A stretch of 16,517 nucleotides of DNA from Bryobacterales bacterium. GTDB lineage: Bacteria; Acidobacteriota; Terriglobia; Bryobacterales; Bryobacteraceae. A program made the translations under genes and the position numbers. The notes beneath the pieces are model-generated. The model saw only the letters and a list, made by a program, of their open reading frames with translations. It was not told where the DNA came from and did no database searches. The DNA is taken from positions 1 to 16,517 of the forward strand of contig DOZZ01000199.1 in NCBI GenBank assembly GCA_003517725.1, in the 5' to 3' direction. Below are positions 8,093 to 14,786 of this stretch, in pieces (the stretch's first letter is position 1; every line of letters starts with the position of its first letter).

Positions 8093-8935
8093 ATGACTGC
8101 CCCGGCGTATATCTTAAGGGACGTGAGCTTCGCCTACCGCGGGCAGGCCGCGCTGCGCGGACTTTCAATGCACATCGAGAGCGGCGCGCGCGTGGCGCTG
8201 TTGGGCGCCAACGGATCGGGCAAATCGACGGTGCTGCGGCTGATGGCCGGGCTGGCGTTCGCGCAGTCCGGAGAAGTTGCTTTTTGCGGCGAGACGCTGA
8301 GCAGCGAGGCGCTGGCGCGGGATGAGTTTTTCTTCCGGTTCCGGCGGCGCGTCGGCGTGGTTTTTCAGAACTCCGATGTGCAGCTGTTCAACCCGACGGT
8401 GTTTGATGAAGTCGCGTTTGGGCCGCTGCAGATGCGCTGGCCCCGGGACCTGATCTTAGCCAAAGTGGAAGAGACGCTGGCCAGCCTGCACATCGACTAT
8501 CTGCGCGACCGCGCGCCACATCGTCTGTCGGGCGGCGAGAAGAAGCGCGTGGCGCTGGCCTCGGTGTTGGTGCTGGATCCTGAAATTGTGCTGCTGGACG
8601 AGCCTAGCGCCGGGCTGGACCCGCGCAGCCAAAGTCAGATTGTGGAGTTGCTTTCGGCTTGGGGGCAGGGCGCCAAGACCGTCATCACGGCCACGCACGA
8701 CCTGGATATTCTCGAAGAGATCGCGGACCGCTGTTATGTGCTGGATGGTGGAACTGTCGCGGGGGAAGGGACGCCGCTCGAGATTCTGCACGACGTCGCG
8801 TTACTCGAAAAGACCCGGCTGATCCGGCCGCACCGCCATGTACACGGCGGTGACGACCGGAAACATGGGGCCGCGCCACACCCGCATCTGCACGTCCACG
8901 AAGCGGACGTGCAGAGCGGTGACCAGAAGGACTAG
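8093..8935 (+). CDS. cbiO: CbiO-type ECF transporter ATPase with His-rich tail
   Basis: This 280-residue ABC ATPase energises the CbiMQ fusion permease at the cytoplasmic membrane. It contains Walker A GANGSGKST (38-46, Lys44), and a Q-loop region VFQNSDVQLFNPTVFDEVAFG of the kind found in ECF A-components. The LSGGE signature is at 145-149, Walker B IVLLDEP carries Glu170, and the H-loop is THDLD with His202. All catalytic elements are intact. The last 34 residues are an unusual extension: eight histidines lie between 247 and 269, several in HxH pairs, suggesting Ni2+/Co2+ binding or storage near the transporter. The gene starts 1 nt after the permease stop. Its stop codon overlaps, on the opposite strand, the stop of the converging glycine-zipper gene. 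Two strong inverted repeats lie in the tail-coding DNA. Confidence 0.93.
   Translation: MTAPAYILRDVSFAYRGQAALRGLSMHIESGARVALLGANGSGKSTVLRLMAGLAFAQSGEVAFCGETLSSEALARDEFFFRFRRRVGVVFQNSDVQLFNPTVFDEVAFGPLQMRWPRDLILAKVEETLASLHIDYLRDRAPHRLSGGEKKRVALASVLVLDPEIVLLDEPSAGLDPRSQSQIVELLSAWGQGAKTVITATHDLDILEEIADRCYVLDGGTVAGEGTPLEILHDVALLEKTRLIRPHRHVHGGDDRKHGAAPHPHLHVHEADVQSGDQKD
8831..8852. other. Inverted repeat in cbiO 3' region (upstream hairpin)
   Basis: CACCGCC (8831-8837) and GGCGGTG (8846-8852) form a perfect 7-bp stem around an 8-nt loop. It lies inside the DNA coding for the His-rich tail of CbiO. Confidence 0.5.
8887..8915. terminator. Strong 11-bp stem-loop at cbiO 3' end, possible bidirectional terminator
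   Basis: TCTGCACGTCC (8887-8897) and GGACGTGCAGA (8905-8915) are perfectly complementary around a 7-nt loop. The hairpin ends 17 nt before the convergent stop codons of cbiO and the glycine-zipper gene. No T-tract follows on either strand, so it is not a canonical intrinsic terminator. Its location between converging genes still suggests a role in stopping transcription or protecting the mRNA end. Confidence 0.45.
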
Positions 8936-9498
8936 CGGTTGTGGGTCAGGCGGTCATAGACAAAGCCGCCGAGGCCGCCCGTCACGGCACCGAGGGCCGC
9001 GCCTTTACCGCCCCCGGCCAAAGCTCCGATCGCGGCGCCACCGGCCGCGCTACCGCCAACGATCGCGATCGATTTCCCGGTCGAGCGGCCGTGATGATAG
9101 CGTTCCACTACCCGCGTGCGTTCCACATAGCCGGTGTTATAAGGTCCGCTGGCTTCGGGGCGCGCGTACGAGACGCGAATCGGGCGATGAATCGAACTCA
9201 TGTAGCGGTCGGAAACGTAGGGCGCGCCATTGTAGGCGTAGTCGGCGGTATGCGCGGCGGCATAGCCATTATTACCATCGCAGTTGTTGTTGTAGGCGGC
9301 ATTGTTATAGCCGGGATTTGGCGCATTCGGATCCATATTCGGGTTGCTGGGCGCGGAATTCAGCCCAACGGGCGTATACGGCACGGCGTTGACCGCGACG
9401 TTGTCGGCATGGGCGCTCCGATACCAGCCCACCCCGGCGATGGCCGTCGTGACGGCAAGCACGCCGGCTACAATTCCACTTCTTAAATTGGTGATCAT
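8932..9498 (-). CDS. Secreted glycine-zipper protein, Asn-rich
   Basis: This 188-residue protein of unknown function has three visible parts. Residues 1-31 form a signal peptide or membrane anchor ending in SAHA. The middle (about 45-80) is low-complexity and rich in Asn, Pro and Tyr, followed by a Tyr/Arg-rich segment. The C-terminus (about 140-180) is a glycine zipper, with Gly/Ala spaced through GGSAAGGAAIGALAGGGKG, the kind of helix-packing sequence found in envelope or membrane-associated proteins. The start is well supported: on the minus strand AGGAG lies 7 nt before the ATG. Its stop codon shares bases with the cbiO stop on the other strand. It is divergent from the WG-repeat gene. 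Codon use does not look foreign. No specific family beyond the glycine zipper is recognised. Confidence 0.75.
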   Translation of the reverse strand: MITNLRSGIVAGVLAVTTAIAGVGWYRSAHADNVAVNAVPYTPVGLNSAPSNPNMDPNAPNPGYNNAAYNNNCDGNNGYAAAHTADYAYNGAPYVSDRYMSSIHRPIRVSYARPEASGPYNTGYVERTRVVERYHHGRSTGKSIAIVGGSAAGGAAIGALAGGGKGAALGAVTGGLGGFVYDRLTHNR

Positions 9499-9517
9499 CT
9501 GAACGCTCCTGCACTAC

Positions 9518-9538
9518 TGGTAAGCAAATTGCTTGCCA
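9518..9538. promoter_or_regulatory. 21-bp dyad between divergent genes, candidate operator
   Basis: TGGTAAGCAA (9518-9527) and TTGCTTGCCA (9529-9538) are inverted repeats of 10 nt with one mismatch, around a central A. The dyad sits midway in the 59-bp gap between the glycine-zipper start (9498) and the WG-repeat ATG (9558). A regulator bound there would overlap the promoter region of both genes. Confidence 0.45.
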
Positions 9539-9545
9539 TTCTCTT

Positions 9546-9550
9546 GAGGT
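9546..9550 (+). promoter_or_regulatory. Ribosome-binding site for the WG-repeat gene
   Basis: GAGGT lies 7 nt before the ATG at 9558. The alternative GTG start at 9549 overlaps this site and would have no Shine-Dalgarno site of its own, so ATG 9558 is preferred. Confidence 0.65.
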
Positions 9551-9557
9551 GTTGAAA

Positions 9558-10547
9558 ATGGACTATCCCGGCGAACCTGTGCACGCGAGCGACCCTGAGG
9601 CCCGACCTTTTGAATCAGCAGCTTCCGAGCGGCCCGTGCACCGAGGCTGGGCGGCGGCGCCGGTGTGGGACACACGTTTGTGGCTGGTGGCCGCCGTGGT
9701 GGCGCTGGTGGTGCTTCTGGTGATTGTGGCTGTGTTGACGCACGGCCGAGTCCCAGGTTATCCGGTTCGCGTGAACGGCAAATTCGGTTATATCGACAAA
9801 TCCGGCAAGCTGATCGTTCAGCCGCAATATGACGAAGCCGGCGACTTCGCCGAAGGCTTGGCTCCGGTGAAAATCGGCTCCAAATGGGGGTATATCGACG
9901 GTAAGGGCAAGATGGTGGTGAATCCGCAATTCGACATGGCGGACCCGCTATCGGACGGCTTGGCGCTGGTCGGCGCCGGCCCTAAGCTGGGCTACATCAA
10001 CAAAGACGGCAAATACGTGATCAACGCGCAGTACGATGGCGCAGGGCAGTTTGGAGGCGGGCTCGCCCCGATTGTCATGAACAACCGGTGGGGCTACATC
10101 GACAAGAAAGGCCAGACCGTCATCAACCCGCAATATGAAGAAGCCGGCAATTTCTCGGACGGCTTGGCGCTGGTGCGCGTAGGGCAGAACTACGGGTACA
10201 TCGACAAGTCCGGCAAAGTCGCGATCAACCCGCAGTTTCAGGGCGCCGGCGATTTCCATGATGGGCTGGCCGTGGTTCGAATCGGTAACCGTTTCGGTTT
10301 TATCGACAAACACGGCAAGTACGTGATCAACCCGCAGTTCGATTCGGCGGGCGACTTTTCCGACGGCTTGGCATTGGTTTCGCTCGAGCATCGTTTTGGC
10401 TACGTGGACAAGCACGGCAAGTACGTGCTCAACCCGCAGTTTGAAGAGGCCGGCAACTTCAAAGGGGGCCTGGCGCCGGTGTGGGTAGGCGGGCACCAGG
10501 GGTACATCAACAAATCCGGAAAATATATCTGGAATCCGACCAATTGA
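9558..10547 (+). CDS. Membrane-anchored WG-repeat protein
   Basis: This 329-residue protein carries a short Glu/Pro/Ala-rich cytoplasmic N-terminus and one transmembrane helix (about 41-61). From residue about 73 to the end it has eight tandem repeats of 34 residues, the last one truncated. The repeat core reads roughly GYIDKSGKYVINPQF followed by an acidic turn and GLALV. This is the WG (KWG) beta-rich repeat, expected to form an extended or propeller-like structure outside the membrane. WG-repeat proteins are widespread and mostly of unknown function; binding of ligands or proteins is usually assumed. ATG 9558 is chosen because GAGGT lies 7 nt upstream. A GTG at 9549 would add three residues. 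It is divergent from the glycine-zipper gene and lies 23 bp upstream of a hybrid histidine kinase on the same strand. Confidence 0.88.
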   Translation: MDYPGEPVHASDPEARPFESAASERPVHRGWAAAPVWDTRLWLVAAVVALVVLLVIVAVLTHGRVPGYPVRVNGKFGYIDKSGKLIVQPQYDEAGDFAEGLAPVKIGSKWGYIDGKGKMVVNPQFDMADPLSDGLALVGAGPKLGYINKDGKYVINAQYDGAGQFGGGLAPIVMNNRWGYIDKKGQTVINPQYEEAGNFSDGLALVRVGQNYGYIDKSGKVAINPQFQGAGDFHDGLAVVRIGNRFGFIDKHGKYVINPQFDSAGDFSDGLALVSLEHRFGYVDKHGKYVLNPQFEEAGNFKGGLAPVWVGGHQGYINKSGKYIWNPTN

Positions 10548-10570
10548 AATCTCTACACTAGAAGCTATTC

Positions 10571-12925
10571 ATGGCAGATTGGCCGCAGGCGTCCACGCTG
10601 GCGCATTCGCTTGAGCACGTCTTGAGCCAGAGCCGAGCCGGTGGTCCCGACTCGCTGTTCCAAAGCCTGATCGACCTGATCGAGGATGGCGTGATGGTTC
10701 TGGACGCGGGCGGAGCCATGTTTTTTGGCAACCCGGCGGCGCAGCGCCTGCTGGACGGGCTGAGCCTGACTGCCGCGGGTACCGGGAGACAAGGTTTTTT
10801 CACGGAGGCGGGTGAGCGGCTCACCGCCATAGCTCCGGTGCAACAGGCCTTGCGCGGTCAGGCCGAGCCGCAGCCGGTGGAGGTGCTGGCTCGGGGTCTA
10901 TCATCGCGTACGCAGGGCTGCTGGGTGCGCATCACCGCGCGTCCTCTGGCCAGCGCGGCGCCCGGCCTGCGCGATGACTTCCCGGGTGCTTTGTGCCTAA
11001 TTCAGGATCTGACGCGCGAGCGGCAGCAGCGGGTCTCGCAGGAGACTTCGGGCCGGCTCTACCGGCTGCTGTTCGAGCAGAATCTGGCCGGCATCATCCG
11101 CAGCCGCGTGGACGGCAGCATCATCGAGTGCAACCAGGCGTTCGCGAAAATTATTCGTTTGGAAGACCCTTCTCAGGTGAAGGCCTATCGCGCGGCGAGC
11201 TTTTACGCCAGCGAGGCGGATCGCGCCGCGAACGTGGCGGAACTGGCTCGCAGCGGCAACTATGGGCGCGAAATGCGCATGCGATGCGTCGATGGGGATT
11301 TGATCTGGGTCCTGATGCGGTCGACGCTGGTGGAATCGCCCGCGGATGAAATCGGCGGTGAAATTCTCACCACGGTTATCGAAATAACCGAGCAGAAACG
11401 TTTTGAGACCACTTTGCGCGAGAGCGAAGAGCGTTTCTCGACCTTCATGCGGAACCTGCCTGGCATGGCTTTCATTAAAGACCCCGAGGGGCGCTACCTT
11501 TACTGCAATGAGGCCGCCCAGCGCGTGATGGGGCGCGAGCAGCCGAACATTGTAGGCGCCGCGCCGGGCCAGATCTGGTCGAAGAGCTTTGCGGCGCATC
11601 TGCGGCGCAACGACCAGCGCGTCATCGAGAGCGGTAAACCGCACGAGTTTATCGAGACCGTGCGGCATAAGGACGGCGTGCCGCACACGTGGCTGGTCTC
11701 CAAATTTCCGATTCTGGACGCCGACGGTAAACCGGCGCTGGTGGGCGGCATCGGCTTGGACATCACGGAGCGCCGTAACCTGGAGGAGTTACTGCAGCAA
11801 TCCCTCAAAATGGACGCGATCGGGCGTCTGGCCGGCGGCGTGGCGCACGACTTCAATAATCTGCTGACGGTGATCTCGGGCTACGGGCAGATGGCCATCG
11901 AGGCTCTGGCGGGCAAGCAGCCGGTAGAGAAGCAGCGGACCTATCTGGATGAGATCTTGCGTGCAGCCGAGCGGGCCGCGGGGCTGACCGGACAGTTGCT
12001 GTCGTTCAGCCGGCGGCAGGTGATTCAGCCGCGCGATTTGGATTTGCGCAAGCTGGTGGCGCAAGCCGAGCGCATGTTGCGCCGGGTGATCGGTGAGCAT
12101 ATTGAGCTGCAAGTGGCGCAGCCGGATACGCCGTGCATAGTGCGCGCGGACCCTGGCCAGTTGGAACAGGTACTGATGAACCTGACGGTCAACGCGCGAG
12201 ATGCCATGCCGGATGGGGGACGCCTGCGGATTGAGATTACGCAACTGCACCGGACCACGTTAGCGGAGCCCTCGGGGCCGTGCATCCTGCTGGAGATAGC
12301 GGACACGGGCAAGGGCATGGACCGGACCACGCGCGCGCGTCTCTTCGAGCCGTTTTTTACTTCGAAGCTGAAAGGCAAGGGAACCGGATTGGGGCTGGCT
12401 ACGGTCTACGGAATTGTGAAGCAGTGCGGCGGGGAGATTCTGGTGGATAGCGAATTGGGCAAGGGGGCGCGTTTTTCGATTTACCTGCCGCAGGCGGCGG
12501 GGCAGGCGGATACCGAACCGCGTTCGAAATCGCGCGCCAAGACCAAAGGCGGCTCGGAGTCGATTCTACTGGTGGAAGATGAAGCCGTGGTGCGCGATCT
12601 GGTGCGCCTGATGCTCACCAAAAACGGGTATCAGGTGACGGACGCGGGCGATGCCAAAGAGGCGATCCGTATTTTCCAAAAAAGCGCGGCGGACTTCGAT
12701 CTGCTGTTGACCGACGTGATCATGCCGCACATGAACGGGCGCGAACTGGCCACGCGGCTCACGGCGGAGCGGCCGGAGCTGCGGGTGATCTTCATGTCGG
12801 GGTACACCGACGACATGCTGGCGCGCCACGGCGTGCTGGCGGAAGACGTGCTTCTGCTTCAGAAGCCGTTTACGCCGGAGGCTTTGTCGAAAGTGGTGCG
12901 CGCGGCCCTGGATAAGAAGAAGTAA
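10571..12925 (+). CDS. PAS-domain hybrid histidine kinase with receiver domain
   Basis: This 784-residue hybrid two-component kinase senses through PAS domains and phosphorylates its own receiver. Domain order is as follows: three PAS-type sensory units (about 27-150, 165-283 and 285-400), the last two ending in the usual ITE(Q/R) exit motifs; a HisKA dimerisation domain with GGVAHDFNNLL and phospho-acceptor His426; an HATPase domain with N-box NLTVNARDAMPDGG near 536, DTGKGM near 577 and GKGTGLGL near 600; and a C-terminal receiver with VEDE and LLLTDVIMP, phospho-acceptor Asp715, and a conserved QKPF lysine. There is no transmembrane segment, so it is cytoplasmic. No DNA-binding output or cognate regulator is adjacent, so phosphotransfer to a distant partner is likely. 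The WG-repeat gene ends 23 bp upstream and may be cotranscribed. A weak AGAAG site precedes the ATG. Confidence 0.93.
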   Translation: MADWPQASTLAHSLEHVLSQSRAGGPDSLFQSLIDLIEDGVMVLDAGGAMFFGNPAAQRLLDGLSLTAAGTGRQGFFTEAGERLTAIAPVQQALRGQAEPQPVEVLARGLSSRTQGCWVRITARPLASAAPGLRDDFPGALCLIQDLTRERQQRVSQETSGRLYRLLFEQNLAGIIRSRVDGSIIECNQAFAKIIRLEDPSQVKAYRAASFYASEADRAANVAELARSGNYGREMRMRCVDGDLIWVLMRSTLVESPADEIGGEILTTVIEITEQKRFETTLRESEERFSTFMRNLPGMAFIKDPEGRYLYCNEAAQRVMGREQPNIVGAAPGQIWSKSFAAHLRRNDQRVIESGKPHEFIETVRHKDGVPHTWLVSKFPILDADGKPALVGGIGLDITERRNLEELLQQSLKMDAIGRLAGGVAHDFNNLLTVISGYGQMAIEALAGKQPVEKQRTYLDEILRAAERAAGLTGQLLSFSRRQVIQPRDLDLRKLVAQAERMLRRVIGEHIELQVAQPDTPCIVRADPGQLEQVLMNLTVNARDAMPDGGRLRIEITQLHRTTLAEPSGPCILLEIADTGKGMDRTTRARLFEPFFTSKLKGKGTGLGLATVYGIVKQCGGEILVDSELGKGARFSIYLPQAAGQADTEPRSKSRAKTKGGSESILLVEDEAVVRDLVRLMLTKNGYQVTDAGDAKEAIRIFQKSAADFDLLLTDVIMPHMNGRELATRLTAERPELRVIFMSGYTDDMLARHGVLAEDVLLLQKPFTPEALSKVVRAALDKKK

Positions 12926-12937
12926 GCAGGGCGAGCC

Positions 12938-13918
12938 TTACAGCAGGCGGAAGTTGACTTCGATGGTGGCCATCACCGGCACGGCTACGCCGTTCTTCAT
13001 GCCGGGTTTGAACTTCCATTTCTCGACAGCCTCGATGGCTTTTTCGTCGAGACCCAGGCCGAGGCTGCGGACGATCTTGATATCGGCCGCTTTGCCGTCG
13101 GGCAGCACGATCAGCTTGATCAGAACGGTGCCGCCGTACTTGGCCTTGCGGGCTTCTTCGGAATACTCGGGATCAACTTTGTAGAGCACTTGCGGTGAGC
13201 TGACGCCGCCCCCGATATGATAAGCGCCGCCGCCGGTGCCACCGCCTGAACCGGGGCCGAAGCCGGCACCGTTGCCGGAACCGACGCCGCCGCGGTTGCC
13301 GCTGCCAATGCCGCCGCCAGCGCCGATGCCGTCAGAGGGCAAGCCCATCTTGGCGAGCGGGTCACCCAGGTTGGCCATGTTGACACGCGGCAGATTGGTG
13401 TCGGGAGGCGCCACGATGGTGGGCTCCATGGTGAGCTTGGGAGTCAGGTTCTTGACCACCTCGGTTGGAGGCACGAACTGTTTCAGCGCGATTTTGGGAA
13501 GTTTGCCCTTGGCCGCCGGGGTGGGCGAACGGTCGCCGCCACCGCCGCCGCCGTGCATGGTGTCGTTCTTCGGCGTCTGCTGTGGTATGTACGGCGCCAG
13601 GGGATCAACCAGATGGAACTGCTCTTTCACCTTATCCCGCACCGTTTTGGACATGAGCCCGCTCAGCGCCATCAGGGTGATGACCGCGATGTGGATGCCA
13701 AGCGAAAAATAGTTGGAACGTTTGTCGCGGCTGTACATGCCCCATATGCTCTTGACGGCAACGGGCTTAGACGTGACGTCGAGAGGGGGCAGCTGCTCCG
13801 GGCGGAAGGTGTCGCGCAGGGATTGAGCGAACTGCTTGTACCAGGGTTCCTCGGCCAGGAGGAGCCGGCTGAGATGGTCGTCGGGCTGAAAGCTTCCGGG
13901 CAAAGATTCACTCATCAT
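12938..13918 (-). CDS. TonB-family energy transducer, glycine-rich
   Basis: This 326-residue TonB-like protein would carry proton-motive energy from the inner membrane to outer-membrane receptors. It has an unusually long cytoplasmic N-terminus of about 68 residues. The single transmembrane helix (about 69-90) contains S72-L-G-I-H76, the same Ser-x-x-x-His spacing found in the helix of classical TonB, where His is needed for energy transfer. The periplasmic linker is not the usual Pro/Lys-rich type but very glycine-rich (a GGGGGG run near 122, and a long Gly/Ser/Asn stretch about 200-240). The C-terminal TonB fold covers about 242-326, with DPEYSEEARKAKYGGTV and WKFKPG motifs. No ExbB/ExbD genes are nearby. 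Two adjacent ATG codons (13918, 13915) are possible starts, and neither has a strong Shine-Dalgarno site. It converges on the kinase with a 12-bp gap. Confidence 0.88.
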   Translation of the reverse strand: MMSESLPGSFQPDDHLSRLLLAEEPWYKQFAQSLRDTFRPEQLPPLDVTSKPVAVKSIWGMYSRDKRSNYFSLGIHIAVITLMALSGLMSKTVRDKVKEQFHLVDPLAPYIPQQTPKNDTMHGGGGGGDRSPTPAAKGKLPKIALKQFVPPTEVVKNLTPKLTMEPTIVAPPDTNLPRVNMANLGDPLAKMGLPSDGIGAGGGIGSGNRGGVGSGNGAGFGPGSGGGTGGGAYHIGGGVSSPQVLYKVDPEYSEEARKAKYGGTVLIKLIVLPDGKAADIKIVRSLGLGLDEKAIEAVEKWKFKPGMKNGVAVPVMATIEVNFRLL

Positions 13919-13927
13919 CGATCAATC

Positions 13928-13937
13928 CGCACGTGCG
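13928..13937. promoter_or_regulatory. Palindrome CGCACGTGCG upstream of tonB-like gene
   Basis: This is a perfect 10-bp palindrome centred about 14 bp upstream of the tonB-like start codon. It could be an operator near the translation start, or it may be chance in GC-rich DNA. Confidence 0.25.
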
Positions 13938-13993
13938 ATACCAATGCAGACGTTAAATTGCGTTGAGAAGTTGCGGCCAGGTGAAGGCGCCTA

Positions 13994-14003
13994 CCAAATT
14001 TGG
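13994..14003. promoter_or_regulatory. Palindrome CCAAATTTGG in divergent promoter region
   Basis: This is a perfect AT-centred 10-bp palindrome in the intergenic region between the tonB-like gene and the cyclase operon. Its base composition stands out from the GC-rich surroundings and fits a regulator-binding half-site pair. Confidence 0.3.
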
Positions 14004-14144
14004 AATTTCGAACGGTCGCACACGACTAAAGTTTAACATACAGGCTGGTTGAGCTTACGCCGCGAGGTGGCCGTTCACACCGCCGGGGCGGTCGTTTCTT
14101 CCATTTCCGGGACAACGTTCGCTTTTGTATTTAGACTGGTGTGC

Positions 14145-14786
14145 GTGGCTACTGACTGGATCGACATATCGGTTCCGGTGCGCAATGGCATGGTCCATTG
14201 GCCGGGCGATGCACCCTTCGAGTTGAAACGTTTGAAAGACATGCAACAGGGCGATGGGCTTACGCTGTCGTACATGTCTTTGGGAATTCACACCGGCACG
14301 CATATGGACGCGCCGCTGCATTTCATCCAGGGCGGCGCGGCCATCGACACGATGCCGGTGGACGCCATGATGGGCCCGGCGCGCGTGGTTTCGATTCACG
14401 ACCGCGAGTCGATCAAACCGGCGGAGCTGGAGCCGCTGAATCCGCAGCCGGGTGACCGGCTCCTGTTTAAGACATATAATTCCGAGCATTGCTGGGACAG
14501 CGACAGTTTTTTTGAAGACTTCGTTTACCTCTCGCGAGAAGCCGCGGCGTACCTGGCGCAATGCGGGGTGCGCACCGTGGGCGTGGACTACCTTTCCGTG
14601 GGAGGGTTTCACAAAGACGGCGCCGAGACGCATCAGGCGCTGCTGGGCTCCGGGATGTGGGTGATCGAGGGGCTGAACCTGGGCGGCATAGAACCCGGGG
14701 ACTATGAACTGGCGTGTTTGCCGCTGAAGCTGGCGAACGCGGAAGGCGCTCCCGCGCGGGCGCTGATTCGAAAGGTGAATGTATGA
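14145..14786 (+). CDS. Cyclase-family metal-dependent hydrolase (kynurenine formamidase-like)
   Basis: This is a protein of about 213 residues in the cyclase / kynurenine formamidase superfamily, whose members are metal-dependent hydrolases acting on amides and similar bonds. The signature HTGTHMDAPLH supplies metal ligands His49, His53, Asp55 and His59. A WPGD motif near residue 19 is also typical. The open frame extends upstream to a TTG at 14049, but family members begin close to the WIDISVPV motif. The GTG at 14145 (or 14139) is therefore preferred, although no Shine-Dalgarno site supports it. The stop overlaps the start of the glucose dehydrogenase gene by ATGA, implying translational coupling. 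No other kynurenine-pathway gene is visible. Given the sugar-oxidising neighbours, hydrolysis of a sugar lactone is an alternative role, but this is inference. Confidence 0.82.
   Translation: MATDWIDISVPVRNGMVHWPGDAPFELKRLKDMQQGDGLTLSYMSLGIHTGTHMDAPLHFIQGGAAIDTMPVDAMMGPARVVSIHDRESIKPAELEPLNPQPGDRLLFKTYNSEHCWDSDSFFEDFVYLSREAAAYLAQCGVRTVGVDYLSVGGFHKDGAETHQALLGSGMWVIEGLNLGGIEPGDYELACLPLKLANAEGAPARALIRKVNV

Larger units (their letters stand above)
13919..14144. other. Divergent intergenic region with palindromes
   Basis: This gap separates the divergent tonB-like gene and the cyclase gene. It is less GC-rich than its surroundings and contains two perfect 10-bp palindromes, annotated separately. 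A TTTAACAT sequence near 14033-14040 could be a weak -10 region for the cyclase operon, but no convincing -35 box is seen. An open reading frame from a TTG at 14049 would extend the cyclase upstream through this region, but that extension has no family resemblance. Confidence 0.5.

Noticed and set aside
8838..9392. Plus-strand frames opposite the glycine-zipper gene
   Set aside because: They are Arg/Ser-rich shadows without a family match. The minus strand has a signal peptide, an AGGAG site at the right distance and a glycine zipper.
9774..10547. Regular repeats that might suggest a CRISPR array
   Set aside because: The 102-bp period is a translated WG protein repeat in one open frame; there are no short identical repeats with unique spacers and no cas genes.
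14049..14144. N-terminal extension of the cyclase-family protein from TTG 14049
   Set aside because: The extra 32 residues have no family counterpart and no ribosome-binding site; the conserved protein begins near WIDISVPV.
14714..14782. Upstream start for the glucose dehydrogenase
   Set aside because: It would overlap the cyclase gene by over 70 bp and add non-family residues, while ATG 14783 gives the standard N-terminus with an ATGA overlap.
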